Of a stretch of DNA of 64,000 bases, positions 46,321 through 58,904 are shown piece after piece; the first letter of the stretch is position 1; the number at the start of each line of letters is the position of its first letter. The notes under the pieces are model-generated. The model worked only from the letters and a program-made list of their open reading frames with translations, was not told the origin of the DNA and did no database searches. The position numbers were made by a program, and so were the translations under genes. This stretch comes from Panorpa germanica (Eukaryota > Arthropoda > Insecta > Mecoptera > Panorpidae): positions 13,516,001-13,580,000 of the forward strand of contig OY783205.1 of assembly GCA_963678705.1 (NCBI GenBank), given 5' to 3'.

Positions 46321-47537
46321 ATGATGAATTCTTTATTATTTGTGAGTGACCATAATCAATTAGCAATAACAGATGATGAGAAAGACCAGCTCTTATACGA
46401 ATATAGTATTAAGTTGAGAAATAAGAAAATTATTAAAAAAAAACCAAATTATTTGCATGACTTAAATGACATGCATTTCTATGAAAAATTTCGCTTCCAA
46501 AAGGCAACTGTATTGAAGATTTTAGATCTCATTAATGACAAGTTGGAATTTTCAAGTAGCAGGTAATATATAAAACACAGCTATATGTATATACTTATAC
46601 TGTAAAATCACTTAAGCATAACCTTAAAATAATGCACACTTTCAGAAATGATACTACGTCTCTATCTCCAATGAATCAGTTGTTATTGACTCTGAGATAT
46701 TATGCAACAGGGAGTTTTTTAATTGTGGTTGGAGATTTTTCTGGAGTGCATAAGTCAACAGCATCTAGAACAGTTCACCGAGTCACTACTGCAATAGCAG
46801 AATTAAGACCAGCGTATGTGAAAATGCCAACAACTGTCTCAGAAATACAAGCAGTAAATATGGGCTTTTACAACATAGCCAGCTTTCCAAGGGTAATAGG
46901 AGCCATAGACTGCACCCATGTTAAAATACAATCTCCAGGAGGTGCCGATGCCGAAGTATATAGGAATAGAAAGGGATATTTCTCGTACAATGTACAAACA
47001 ATATCTGATCATTCCTTGAAAATCCTAGATGTTGTAGCCAGATGGCCTGGCTCAACTCATGATTCTACAATTTTTGAAAATTCAAGGATACAATCGCAGT
47101 TTGAGTTAGGAGTATTTGGCAATAATGTATTATTGTGTGATTCTGGTTATGCATGCAAACCCTTTATGATACCACCACTGAGGCATTGCACTTTACCTGA
47201 ACACCAGTTGTTTAATGAGTCGCAAATTAGAACGAGGAATGTTGTGGAGAGACAATATGGTGTATTGAAAAGAAGATTCCCAGTCTTAGCTATGGGTATT
47301 CGGTTAAAGAAGACATCAGTACAAGGCATAATTGTAGCATGTGCAGTATTGCATAATATTGCTATAATGGAGAAAGAACAAGAGCCACCAGAAGATTCAG
47401 AAACAAGAGTATCACTTGCAAGAGCTATTTCCGAAGGGAATATTTCTGCTACTGTTGAAGATAATGGAAGCCAGATTGGAAGCAGAAATGTATTTATTTC
47501 CTATTTTCGCGACAGAATTAGAAACAGGGATACCTAA
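46321..47537 (+). CDS. PIF/Harbinger transposase (HARBI1-like)
   Basis: Two exons, 46321-46562 and 46646-47537, joined across an 83-bp GT-AG intron with a split Arg codon (AG/A); 377 residues, no stop or shift. The N-terminal third has a short helical region and HKSTASRTVHRV, a helix-turn-helix-like segment before the catalytic domain. The DDE_Tnp_4-type core shows VIGAIDCTHV (first D), LLCDSGYACK (second D) and VVERQYGVLKRRFPVL (E). Length and order match the family, which cuts at TWA sites with the help of a Myb-like partner. Intact coding suggests recent activity. An alternative start at 46324 exists (M-M). Confidence 0.93.
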
Positions 47538-47784
47538 TTGTCTAAATTAATATATAATATTATCTAATATATAAATATATATATATTTTTTTTGTACTAT
47601 AGTTTATTATGTATTAATTGTACAATTTATAATATATCATCTTAGTTGAAATAATCTTTATAAAGTATTCTTTCATTTTTTATTTTCAAGATTTTTTTTT
47701 AGTAATTTTAATTTAATGTTTTCACATTCTATTTCTATTTCTATTTTTTTTTTTTGTAATATATGTATTTCATTTCTCCTGTTC

Positions 47785-48712
47785 TCATTCACTTTTGCTA
47801 TAATTAATATGTTTATTATTGTATCTGTTATTGTTGTAACATATATCATTATCAATGTTATTATTATTACACGTTGACGCTTCTACGTTTATTGGAGTCT
47901 GACTCAGCACATTATTTTCGTTGGGTTCTTTTAAAAAAGGATGCACCTTCATGGACAACATAGCTGGTGTATAATCATCCCAGCTATGTTGCTGTACAGG
48001 CTCTATAATGAAGTATAATAATTATTTATTCGTCTTCATAATTTTAAGTAAACATTTTCAAAACCACATAATATTTTTACTTTACCTTCAGTATCCTCTT
48101 CTTGCATTAGTTCTCTAACATATGCTCCCTCATCTGTTGCCATACGAGACTCTTGGGTATGTGGTATCGGACCTTAAATTACACGTATTTATATGCATAG
48201 AAATATCATATCGAGAATAAATGTATTGAGTACATGAGTTAAATTACATACCAGGTAAATTTATAAAATCCGAATCTAATATACCTTCTTCACCCTCAGC
48301 CGACAACTTAATGAAATCTTTAACTCTGTAAAGGACATTGTTCATTTGCGGATTTGTTGCCGGTCCACCTCCTGTACCAAATATTGATTTTCTATCTGCT
48401 GCTGATAATTTTCTGGCATCCTTTTTCATTGCCTTAAATTTAAGTTTGAGGTTTTCTTTAGACCTCTGCAAGACGCTTCTGGTGTTAAACATAGCCGTAA
48501 TGTCATCCCAAGCCTTCTCCTAGTAATTATTTTTCTTTATTTATATGAAATACTTGCAATAATATTAGACAATTAGTACATACCTTAATTCTGGAAGTGA
48601 CTCCATCCGTTTTCGTGTTTAAAACAATTGGCTTGAAACTTTCCACCGCATCTATTAGAACTTGGCAATCCTCAATAGAGAAATTAAACGTACGTGTTCT
48701 CTTGTCAGACAT
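47785..48712 (-). CDS. Harbinger Myb/SANT-like DNA-binding protein
   Basis: Four exons on the minus strand: 48584-48712, 48252-48519, 48086-48172 and 47785-48002, all GT-AG, 702 nt, 233 residues. The N-terminus (MSDKRTRTFNFSIEDCQVLI, then a Trp-containing helix and RSKENLKLKFKAMKKDARK) fits the Myb/SANT-like domain of Harbinger accessory proteins. The C-terminus is Asn-rich. Start chosen at the MSDK methionine, since the upstream in-frame residues are hydrophobic and unlike the family. In known relatives this protein carries transposase into the nucleus and to the element ends. Splice sites are by consensus only. Confidence 0.8.
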
Positions 48713-48970
48713 TTTTAAAACAATAATTAAACTGAATCTGACATTTACTAATGTAAACAAATATTCCCATTTCATAAACATTTAAATCTACTACGTACTA
48801 TTATCTCTGCTACGTACCACTTGCCGTAAAATGAATGGTTTACGTTACGGTTTATTTATTTTTCTCAGTATTAACTAACCCGGGATTAAATTTGGACCAT
48901 AAAACCCGATACAAAAATAAGTATCGAACTAAGCTAACTCGGGGTTTCGTAACCCCGAAGTAAATAAAAG

Positions 48971-48986
48971 ACCATAAAACCGGGCC
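48971..48986 (-). repeat. Right TIR of the Harbinger element
   Basis: ACCATAAAACCGGGCC, exact complement of the left TIR; a subterminal GGACCATAAAACCC lies near 48895. Confidence 0.9.
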
Positions 48987-49291
48987 TAAGAAAACAATTT
49001 TGCCCCCTCCACTCGACAATCACATTAAATATTGCGCAGCTTCACCAAGCAGAGACTGTAAAATACCTAAGTTGCTATAGTTGGACAAGCGATTATGTTG
49101 GAAGTATTTACAAGGCCACACGGTGTATTAAAAAAAGAAAAAAGGAACAAAGAAAAGTAATGTTGTATTTGCAGCTCTGCTATAGGGTATATAAAAGTAG
49201 TATTAATTATATTTCTAGTAAAGAAGAGACATGACGAAAATTAAAAGCAATGGGCTTGTGTACTCATTTTTAGAGGCTGATTTTTCAATTA

Positions 49292-49310
49292 AAGCGATAT
49301 TTGTAGTGGT
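49292..49310. other. Empty MITE site in unit E'
   Basis: AAAGCGATATTTGTAGTGG has a single AT where units A, B, C, D and F carry AT, 254 bp, AT. It is either a pre-insertion site or a precise excision. Confidence 0.85.
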
Positions 49311-50972
49311 AAAATAATAATTCAAATTTTTAATTGCTATATCTCCGTCAACATTTAAATATTTAGTAAAATAGAAACGCCAATACACATTTATAAACAT
49401 CAACTTCAGTCAATAATTGTAAAACCTACTTATAATAAAATGAGTTCGCAAGCCCGTTAACCAATGTCGACAGGGTACGATACACCGGATATTAATTTAT
49501 GCGTGGAAGAGTTTTAAAGATAAAATGCCTGAACCAACATTTATAGTATTATATATAAAAAAATTATTGGTAATTATACAATTTTTTTAATGAAAATGGA
49601 AAAAAACGAAGCATCATGGATACTTACTTAAAATGTGTAATTTCTAATAAAAAAATTTATATGTAATAATTATTTTCAAAACCCTTTCACACGAAAATTA
49701 ATATCCAGTGGACCAGATACTTAAGAATAATTTTCATTTGTGAAATAAGAATAAAAAATTTCGTTAGAAAAAATATATCATTTTTTAAAAACACAAAAAT
49801 CTTAGTTTTTGAATAAAAGGTCCATGAACTTAAATAAAATTGCATAAATGCCAGAAAGTCGTTAATGATTGAAATTTAATGTATCAGTTATTAATTTTAG
49901 AGTATATTTATTATTATTTTACAGTAATGTACATATATCTCACATTCTTGAATGTACAGTGTACATATTTCAGACATTCGCCATTTAATCCAGGTACCAA
50001 TTCAGAAAGAGTTATTTAAGTGCCCTAGAATATAAAAAAATTAAATTGTCTTATTAAAAAGGAAAGAAGAATATTTATATTTGCTTTTATGTTGATTTTA
50101 GTTATCGAATAAGTTACCAATAAGGGTCACCATTAGAAGAATTACATCTTTTATATTAAGTATAGACGTAATTAATTATATTTTTTACAGATAAAATCAG
50201 GAAATATTGTAATCTACAAATAATAATACGTTCTTGAGGCTTTGAGGCTTTAGATTACCTTGCGTATTTCAACAAAACAACTTTGCTTTTAAAGATCGCC
50301 TGCAATGAAACTTCTAAATACGCTTCTTACTAATATCCATATTTATCTTAGTTCTCTGACGTCATATCTCTAAATTTAATGCATATGGCTGTCATACTGT
50401 AATATTTCTATTAATTATATTATTATTAATTGAAGTTTCTCATATTTTATAAAAATAGTAATAAGGAGAATAATAGTTGGCAGGTAAAATATTGATAGTT
50501 GTTATTATCTTAAAGCAAATAAACTAACTCTAGCACTGGCGCCATTGTTAATTATATATAACAAATTATTTTATTAGACTTTATGATACTTTTCAACACT
50601 ATACATTGGGAGCCAAAGCACTATATATTGGAAGCTGCCAAAGAAATGTAATAGGCAATAAGCAGCAGATGAAATTAACTAGCTAGCTAAACTACATCAT
50701 CATAAATAAAGAAGGATTTTGGTTTATATACAATTATATTAATTAAATAATTTAATACTTGTGTTTTTTAGGCAGAATTTTTATGTACATACAAATACAT
50801 TAATTACAACAAACATTGTAAACTAAATATTGCCAATTTTTTTTTATTTATACATTTTTTGATATTTATAATAATTCAAACATCCACGCATTGCCGCCTC
50901 TTTTGTGTCTTGCAAGAACTTCTCGCCGAACAAAGGCAGAGATTCCTGGCCAATAACATGAATATATCATAG

Positions 50973-51116
50973 GACCAAAGCATATATATATTATCATAGC
51001 AATAATATATATATATTATCTTTGGTCTTGGTTCTCAGTACAATTAAGTCTGTGACAGTGAGTGAAACGTCTTTACGAAAAAAGTTGAAATTTGTATCAA
51101 AGTGGACAAAATAAAA
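50973..51116 (+). promoter_or_regulatory. RING copy F promoter hairpin and untranslated exon 1
   Basis: Hairpin 50973-51027 (one loop base differs), initiator TCAGTA near 51035, donor GTAAGTA at 51117. Confidence 0.6.
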
Positions 51117-51639
51117 GTAAGTAATTATTTAATTATTAAGTATTATATTGAATATATTTGTAACTTTTCATTTTGGTAATCATTTACAATAGCTACACTT
51201 GTTTCGAAAGTTAAAAAAAAACTATTAGGTATTAATATACCTGAAATATGTTACTGAAATATGCTTGAAATAAATTACTGTGAAATATTCATTATGTATT
51301 TATACCACTCTTTATTAAAAAAAAAACAGCATTTATGGTTGAAGTTGACCAATAAATGTGAAAATGACGCCATTTTCACTTATGTGTATAACAGTGTCAT
51401 TTTATTTCTAGCTTCATGTAGTAAATGTCAACTTTAACCAATAATATTATCTATTTCTAAATAAAAAGTGAAATAATAAATTACACGTAAAAATTTGCAC
51501 GTGTTTTTAGTATTCAACAAGCATCCTTGGTTTTTATATTAACTTTATTCAAATCTAATGTATGTTTGTGATAAGAAACGTGCTGTAACATGAAAAGTAT
51601 CTAACCTATGGTATCTTTGTTTTTAGGTTAGAATCTACA

Positions 51640-52783
51640 ATGAGTACTGTTAACCTTAGGGTGTGTATATTTATAAATTTTAAATGTATTTAGTATTTTT
51701 GCATTGACTTCTAAACTCTTAATGATTATTGCAATTCCTTTTATGATATTTTTAGGAAGAACGAGAACGGTTAATGCTTCTAACGGAAGGTGAAGTCCTC
51801 CGTATATCAGGGGTTGGAAATGATAGTCCCAACTTGTATACACGAGAAAATGTAATAGACTCCCTAGATAAAACTTTTCCGGCTTATAAATATGAGAAGA
51901 GTGATTCATCTGGAGGAGAAATCAAAGAAGAATGTTCTATCTGTCTTGGAGTATATGAGAAAGACGAGGAAATCAGGTCAGGCTCATCACTTCCTGCCCA
52001 AATTGGGTTGGGAATTGTTTTTTAAAATCTTTAATGAAATATTGGTTAATAAACGTATATTGGCGTGTTTAATTTATTAAATATCAAAAATTGATGGATA
52101 TATATCTATTTAAAGTTTGAATGTGTTATCCTTGTAGTTGATAACGTCACATACTTGTTAAAATATAATAAGTAATGTTATTTATTTTTTTGTTTTATAT
52201 CACGACATTATATTGAAACATTATGGGTCAACTCAACAGGTGTTATTGCTTTGACGTTTAATTTTGCATCTCCTTTGCACTTCTCTTGTTTAACTGTGAT
52301 TCTAAAGATAGACAAATGGTATATGGGAAGAATGTGAGGAAGGAATGTCATCGTAAACTCGGTCTTTTTCTGTAAATTTTACCCCTTTAATTATAAAAGA
52401 CAAAAAAATGACTATTTCAATCGTCGATAACTTTTATAATATTGCGCATTGAATAAAAATAAGTGGATATTTAAAGTTTTCGTAGCCAACTTTATCAATG
52501 TACAGTGCAGTTTTATAGAAATTCTGTTTTAATGCACAACCAAATTTCTAATTAAATTTTTATTTGTGTTTTTAGGCGAATATCATGCAATCACAATTTT
52601 CACAAAGACTGTATTGAAAAGTGGATCATGGAGAAAAACAGCTGTCCAATGTGCCGAAGGACGGTGATGTCAGGACCACAAGATGGCGCAGGACCTTATT
52701 ATTTTCTAGTACAACCAAATGGAACTTTTAGTGTTGTAAGGATACCTGAGTCGGATTATGGATCAGACATGGATCTGATGTAA
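51640..52783 (+). CDS. RING-H2 finger protein, copy F (intact)
   Basis: Coding exons 51640-51660, 51756-51976 and 52576-52783; 149 residues. Protein appears the same as copy D, with the full RING-H2 ligand set. Intron 1 has the CTAG site without the solo LTR. This is the last direct copy before the inverted end of the array. Confidence 0.85.
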
Positions 52784-53281
52784 TACTTTTCGCCATGTTC
52801 ATTAAATAAAAATGTGTAATTTCTAATAAAAAAATTTATATGTAATACAATAAATGTTGGTTTAGTTATTTTATTTTTAAAACCCTTTCACACAAATTGA
52901 TATCTGGTGGACCCTCAGATACTAAATTATTATCATTTTTGAAATAAGAAAAGAAAATTTCATAAGAAAGAATATGTCATTTTTTTAAAAAAACCAAAAA
53001 TCTTAGTTTTAGAAAAAAAGGTCTTTGAATTTAAATAAAATTGCATAAATGCCAGAAAATCGTTAATTATTGAAATTTAATGTTCTTCATTTTAGAGCAT
53101 AGTATTATAACAAACATAACTACATTAAATTATTTTAAAGAATTAAAGAATAATAAATTAAACAATTACTCGTAAAAAAACAGGATCGCGTATAGATATT
53201 AAAAATGTTTTGAAGCAGTTTTTTATTTTAGTGCAAAATGATCATAATTGCATTAAAATATTTAAAAGAATGAAAAAATAA

Positions 53282-55160
53282 GGCACGGTGGACGACTTGC
53301 TAACAGGCGCAAACACGCGACAAGAAGCAGAGTCTCTACGAGATGAACTGAATTGCATCACTAAAAGGGGAGGGTTTAACTTGAGAAAATGGGCGTCAAA
53401 TGATCCATCTCTCGTGTAACACTGCGATGAAAATGACAATGCTATCCACATGTCACTGGATCCTGATATGACACTTAAGGCCATAGGTATTCACAGGAAT
53501 GCTAGGTAGGATCAGATTGTGTACAGTGTAAATAGCAGTAAAATTACCGCAGTTTATAAACGATCCATCTTAAGTCAAATAGCTCAATTATTTGATCCGC
53601 TGGGTTTTCTGGGTCCGGTAATAGTGTATGCAAAAATAGTTATGCAAGTGTTATGGAAATTAGGTGTAGCCTGGGATGAAGCTATTTCCGTAGAAATACA
53701 TACTTTGTGGTCAACCTTTCGTGACCAGCTTTCGTTTCTCGAATCACCGCGGTTCAAACACTGCATCACTGTAGCAGAATCAAAAAATATTCAATTACAT
53801 GGGTTTTGTGATGCTAGCAAGAAGGCGTATGTGTTTACTTACGATCTGTAGATAAAAATGATAGGGTCCACGTTCAACTAATTTGCTCTAAGTCGCGAGT
53901 GGCTATAGTAAATTCCATTTCACTATTTCGTTTGGAGCTCTGTGGCGCCCTTTTGCTTGCTCGGCTTGTTGAAACTGTGAAACCGCGCTGTTAATTACCA
54001 TTGACGACCTTTCTTGTGGTGTGACTCCCCGATAGCATTGCATTAGATCAACACTTATCCGCATCGCTTAAAAACATTTGTCTCTAATCGCGTCGCCGAA
54101 GTACAACGATTAACTGCCACGTGTCATTGGCGACACGTTGCTTCACTTGACAATCCCGCGGATCTAGTTTCTCGCGGTCAGCTTCCGTCGGAGTTTATTT
54201 CAGGAAAACTGTGGCAGCATGGGCCGTCATGGCTATAAAAACCTTAGAATTTATGGCCCAAAACAATTTTAGTTAGCATTGAGCTACCTGATGTAAAAAC
54301 ACACGCGCTTGCTAATTACACCTGCTTGAAATTACAATCGCGAAGGTTTGAGTTGATTGACAGGTACTCCTCGCTGGGCAAAACGACCCGTATTGTTGCA
54401 TACATTCTCCGGCTCATTAATCATTCAAGATGCAAGGATTCACCGCGAACTTATGGCTGCTTATCGCTTTCGGAAATGGCCACAGCCCGCGAAACGATAA
54501 TTAAAATGGTTCAAGGATCCTCGTTTTCAGTAGAAATTAATCGTTTAAAAAAGGGGATAGCTATTCAGGATAACAGTAGATTAATACCTCTTAGCCCGTT
54601 TCTCGACTCCATAGGAATTCTTCGTGTAGGTGGTAGACTTGTGCGCGCAGACTTGCCCGACAGTCAGCGTCACCCTATATTATTGCCCGCTCATCATCAC
54701 ATCACTTGCACCATTATACGGGAGGAGCATATTCGGCTCAATCACGCGGGTATTCAAAGCACCTTATATTCCGAGCGTCAAACCTATTGGCCGCTGGATT
54801 ATTGTCGATTATTGTAGACCGTTTTACATTAAGAAAAGACGACATCGTAATCATCAGAGCGTAAAGGTTTATGTGGCTTTATATGTTTGCATGTCTACTA
54901 AGGCTGTCCACCTCGAACTGGTAAGTGACCTCACCACAGAGGCATTTATTGCTAGCTCAAGCATTTCTTTTCTAGGCGTGGAAAGTCTACGGTCATTTTC
55001 TCCGACAACGCTACCAATTTTGTAGGGGCAAATCGCGAATTAAATGAATTATATGATCTTATTTACACAGCCGAGTACAAGTATTTAATACAGAGATATC
55101 TTCACGAGGAGAAAATAACTTGGCATTTTATTAGTCCTATTGCTCCTCGTGTACAGTGTA
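53282..55160 (+). pseudogene. Decayed BEL/Pao pol remnant, unit F
   Basis: Starts at V-D-D-L-L-T-G. It keeps the long RNase H segment lost in D and E, then ends in the integrase core at the GCTCCTCGTGTACAG deletion shared with E'. A private TAG replaces TGG in VDYCGPF (54815). Confidence 0.9.
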
Positions 55161-55207
55161 TAGTGTACAGTAGCTGATGAAAATCCCTTAGTGTGAGTTA
55201 CAAAAAT

Positions 55208-55544
55208 TGTACACCCGTGGCGGCGCCATGTTTTAAGTTGTTTTATTGGAGTGCAATGACAATATTGTGATGAGCTGATGGATTCTCATCGGTTCTGCAA
55301 TTTTAGTTTTTTTTTAGAAAGGTCAATTCATTGTAAATAATTTGTATCATTCTTAGTTTAAAGCTTGTACGAATAACATTTAAGTTTAGATTTCTATTGT
55401 ACTTGTGTTTATTTTAATTCTTTACAACTATTATATTCGACAACAAAAGCATTCTACCACTGTATAGTTGCTTGAAGTTTTTAATAAATCAATAATTAAA
55501 CGAAAACATTCACGTGGTCTTACACATAATTTCGGCGTACAACA
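55208..55544 (+). repeat. Putative BEL LTR-like tail, unit F
   Basis: 337-bp block as in the other units. Confidence 0.5.
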
Positions 55545-56524
55545 TCGCAGTATTGCCAATCAGCGCGATACTATAAATCATCGCATAAAATAATCGCGGT
55601 TCGAACAGAAATAATATTCAATTCACACAAAAAAGACAGTTTATTAAAAAAAGAAAAAAGGAACAAAGAAAAGTAATGTTGTATTTGCAGCTCTGCTATA
55701 GGGTATATAAAAGTAGTATTAATTATATTTGTAGTAAAGAAGAGACATGACGAAAATTAAAAACCAATGGGCTTGTGTACTCATTTTTAGAGGCTGATTT
55801 TTCAATTGAAGCGATATCCCAGTAAACAATTTGGTGAAGTGCCCTATTTAGTGACGTTTCTATCACTATTTCACTTCAATTATAGTTCGCATCAACTTTA
55901 TCTTCATTTGTATTCCAACAGGTGAAGTAATTTCGCCATCTGTAGCCGATAAAGTAGACATTTTATATGAAAAAATGTGAGAAACTGAACTATAAATGAA
56001 CACTTTTATGACAAAAAAATCGTGACGCATCTTCAATATGATGTCAAAGTGACTCCAAAATGTTTACTGGGATTTGTAGTGGTAAAATTATAATTCAAAT
56101 TTTTAATTGCTATATCTCCGTCAACATTTAAATATTTAGTAAAATAGAAACGCCAATACACATTTATAAACATCGACTTCAGTCAATAATTGTAAAACCT
56201 ACTCATAATAAAATGAGTTCGCAAGCCCGTTAACCAATGTCGACAGGGTACGATACACCGGATATTAATTTATGCGTGGAAGAGTTTTAAAGATAAAATG
56301 CCTGAACCAACATTTATAGTATTATATATAAAAAAATTATTGGTAATTATACAATTTTTTTAATGAACATGGAAAAAAACGAAGCATCAGATCCATGTCT
56401 TACTCATGGATACTTACTTAAAATGTGTAATTTCTAATAAAAAAATTTATATGTAATAATTATTTTCAAAACCCTTTCACACGAAAATTAATATCCAGTG
56501 GACCCTCAGATACTTAAGAATAAT
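55545..56524. other. Truncated non-coding spacer of unit F
   Basis: Matches the unit A spacer with a deletion near 55640, and includes the MITE. Near 56522 it switches from the second 3'-flank copy (equivalent to 5510) to the first (equivalent to 1000), as expected of recombination between the two related flanks. Confidence 0.7.
55818..56071. mobile_element. 254-bp MITE, unit F copy
   Basis: Same ends and length as in units A-D. Confidence 0.8.
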
Positions 56525-57268
56525 TTTTTAAAGAATTAAAAAATAATAAATTAAACAATTACTCGTAAAAAAACAGGATCGCGTATAGATATTAAAAATG
56601 TTATGAAGCAGTTTTTTATTTTAGTGCATAATGATTATAATTGCATTAAAATATTTAAAAGAATGAAAAAATAACCTTGAATTTAATAAAACTATCATTA
56701 CACCTGGCAGATATAAAGATATCATTACACCTGGCAGACCGGCAACATAACTTACGTGCAAAATTTAACAGGAAAGTCTTGTATTTTGCAATGATTTTGT
56801 GACAATATTATGTAACCGTTTATGTTACATATATGCTACATTCCTCTTACGTTAACCCCACACAACTCTTTAAAATCCTTAAATGTAAAGTATGAGCTAC
56901 CTCATACAAAGTAATTCATATTTCAAAATATGCAAGTAAAGTAATTTTAAAATTAAAATTATAAATGAATAAATTTGTATATAAACATGTACAAGAAAGT
57001 ATTAAATAAAAATAATGTCGCTGAAGTAAGCGAAAATTTACAGCAAATAGTTCGAAAATGAGCAGTACTAGTGGGGTCCAAATGACATTCGCGCAAAAGA
57101 CTATACACTTATTGGATTTAATATTGTCTTCTATTTAAATAATTAGTTTACAATGTGTACGAAAAAAAATTAAAAATCATAAATAATAATAATAATATGG
57201 TATAAATACCACATATTTGAATCGGACAAAAAGGGTTTATAACACACATGGCAAATGTTGATTTTGTC
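56525..57268 (+). repeat. Left arm of the large inverted repeat
   Basis: Pairs with 59455-60145 in reverse complement. The outer part is RING 3' flank; the inner about 580 bp (from 56690) is unique to this locus apart from the fragment in unit A. A 35-40 bp direct repeat (ATCATTACACCTGGCAG at about 56690 and 56720) is in this arm only. Confidence 0.88.
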
Positions 57269-57420
57269 AAAAAACAAAATAAAATAAACGGAATAAATTA
57301 TTGCAAAGAGTTTAGTAACATTACAACTAATTAAATAAATACAAATTTATTGACGGCAGGTATATTAATTAAAAAACTACAGACATCAGAATTTCCTCAG
57401 AATAACCGTCCTATAAGCCG
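57269..57420. other. Short AT-rich stretch before the hAT remnant
   Basis: No feature recognised. ATTGGGGCTACAGGAGCCCC near 57425 may be the decayed left end of the hAT element. Confidence 0.4.
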
Positions 57421-57424
57421 TATC

Positions 57425-58904
57425 ATTGGGGCTACAGGAGCCCCAAACATGTGTTATCCAAAATTCGTAAAATGTTATCCACAATCTCACTTAAACTCTT
57501 AGGCTGTACTTCCCGAGAAAAAATCATATCATAAATGAGTGTCCAACTTGCCTAAAAAAGTATTTGATTCAAAATGTTTTTGTTAATTTTCTTGGTGCCA
57601 CAGTTACAGAAAATATTGCTTTAGAAATTGAAGAAGGAATTGAATTCTGGGGATTATTCTGGATATAACACTAGATCTGCCAAAAATGGACCAACTTTCT
57701 GTAGTTTTTCGATACACCTTAAAAAAGAGCATGCCCCAAATGCCGATTATGTTCATTGTGTGGCACATGCATTAAATTTAATTTTAAACGATGCTGCGAT
57801 ACATGTTCCTAAAGTGTGCATTTTTCTCGATAACTTGGAAAAAATATATACTTCTTTTAGCAATAGTATAAAATGCTGGTCAATATTGTGTAACGATTCA
57901 TTTAAAAATATAAAATCACCCTTAAAAGGATGTGTCCTACTAGATGGTCTTTAAGAAACGATGCTTTATCAGCTATTAAGAAAAATTATTCATTAATAAT
58001 GAAAACTTTATATCAACTAAATTTAATTTCCACTAAAAAAGACGAACGTGACGAATGTAAAAATATAATTAACATTTCAGAGATCTACGATTTTGTAGCG
58101 CTTGTCGCCTTTTTTTCTTCACTATTTGAAATCATTAATCCTGTTTCTAAAGCTTTACAGCATGAGATTAATGACTTACAAAAAGCTAATATTTTTCTGT
58201 GATTAACATTAGAATATACTAAGCGAAATAAGAAATCCAAATTCATTCCATGATTTGCTAAACGAGTTCAGAGATTTAACAAAAGAGTAGGGTGTATATA
58301 TACTGTTAAAATGCAATATATACTTTTGCTGTTTAGATAGATTAATTTCTTCTGACTTATCTTTTTCAAACGAAATAATAAAAAAGTGTGCCGAAAAACT
58401 GTCTGCTAAATACAGTAAAGACATGTCTGTTGATCTTTATGAACAATTAATTGCTTTTCCTTAAGGAACTCATGGAATTATTACTAGTAAAATTCAATAG
58501 CGTTGCATCCAGATTACCGAAGGCAATAACACCATGCTTTCTATTCTTGATCGTTCCGGTGTCAACTACAACAGCTAAAAGAAGTTTTTCGAAATTAAAA
58601 CGGATAAAAAATTATCTAAAGACTTCTATGGGACTCTAAAGGCTATCAAACTTGTCACTATTGTCTATAGAAGCAGAAAAATTTGAAAAACTGAAATCGT
58701 CTTCAGCTATAAATGATTTAATAAATAAGTTCGCTGAACAAAAGGCAAGAACAGTATATATTTAATTTGAATCGTATATATCAAAGTATAATTATTTTAA
58801 TTCAATGCGAGCGTTCTATTCCTTTTTTTTTAAATCTTTACTCATTATTTATCCCGCCCAACAAATTTTGATAAAGGGCCCCTCTAAGGCACGCTACGCC
58901 ACTG
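57425..58904 (+). mobile_element. Degenerate hAT transposon
   Basis: The right end GGCACGCTACGCCACTG (58888-58904), preceded by GGGCCCCT, is the typical terminus of ZMYM1/52-kDa-repressor-type hAT elements (CAGTGGCGTAGC in reverse). The left end is not clear. The coding part is broken. Confidence 0.75.
57590..58765 (+). pseudogene. hAT transposase remnant (ZMYM1-like), multiply broken
   Basis: Pieces in several frames: DYVHCVAHALNLIL (57745-57790 region), CPTRWSLRNDAL after a frame change near 57935, FFSSLFEIINPVSKAL up to a stop near 58200, a badly decayed stretch 58203-58450, then the C-terminal dimerisation block LPKAITPCFLFLIVPVSTTT with RSFSKLKRIKNYL, a stop at 58637, and LSLLSIEAEKFEKL to about 58765. 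Order and motifs match hAT transposases. At least three frame changes and several stops make it inactive. Confidence 0.8.

Larger units (their letters stand above)
46060..48986. mobile_element. Complete PIF/Harbinger DNA transposon (2927 bp)
   Basis: Perfect 16-bp terminal inverted repeats GGCCCGGTTTTATGGT, flanked by TAA on each side (46057-46059, 48987-48989), the 3-bp TWA-type duplication of this superfamily. Other units (for example around 34752) show the empty site. It holds the two genes expected for the family, transcribed toward each other. Confidence 0.95.
45802..50972. other. Non-coding spacer of unit E', interrupted by Harbinger
   Basis: Apart from the Harbinger element this matches the unit A spacer. 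The MITE is absent (site at 49298), and the palindrome junction is near 49560-49740. Nothing else recognised. Confidence 0.6.
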
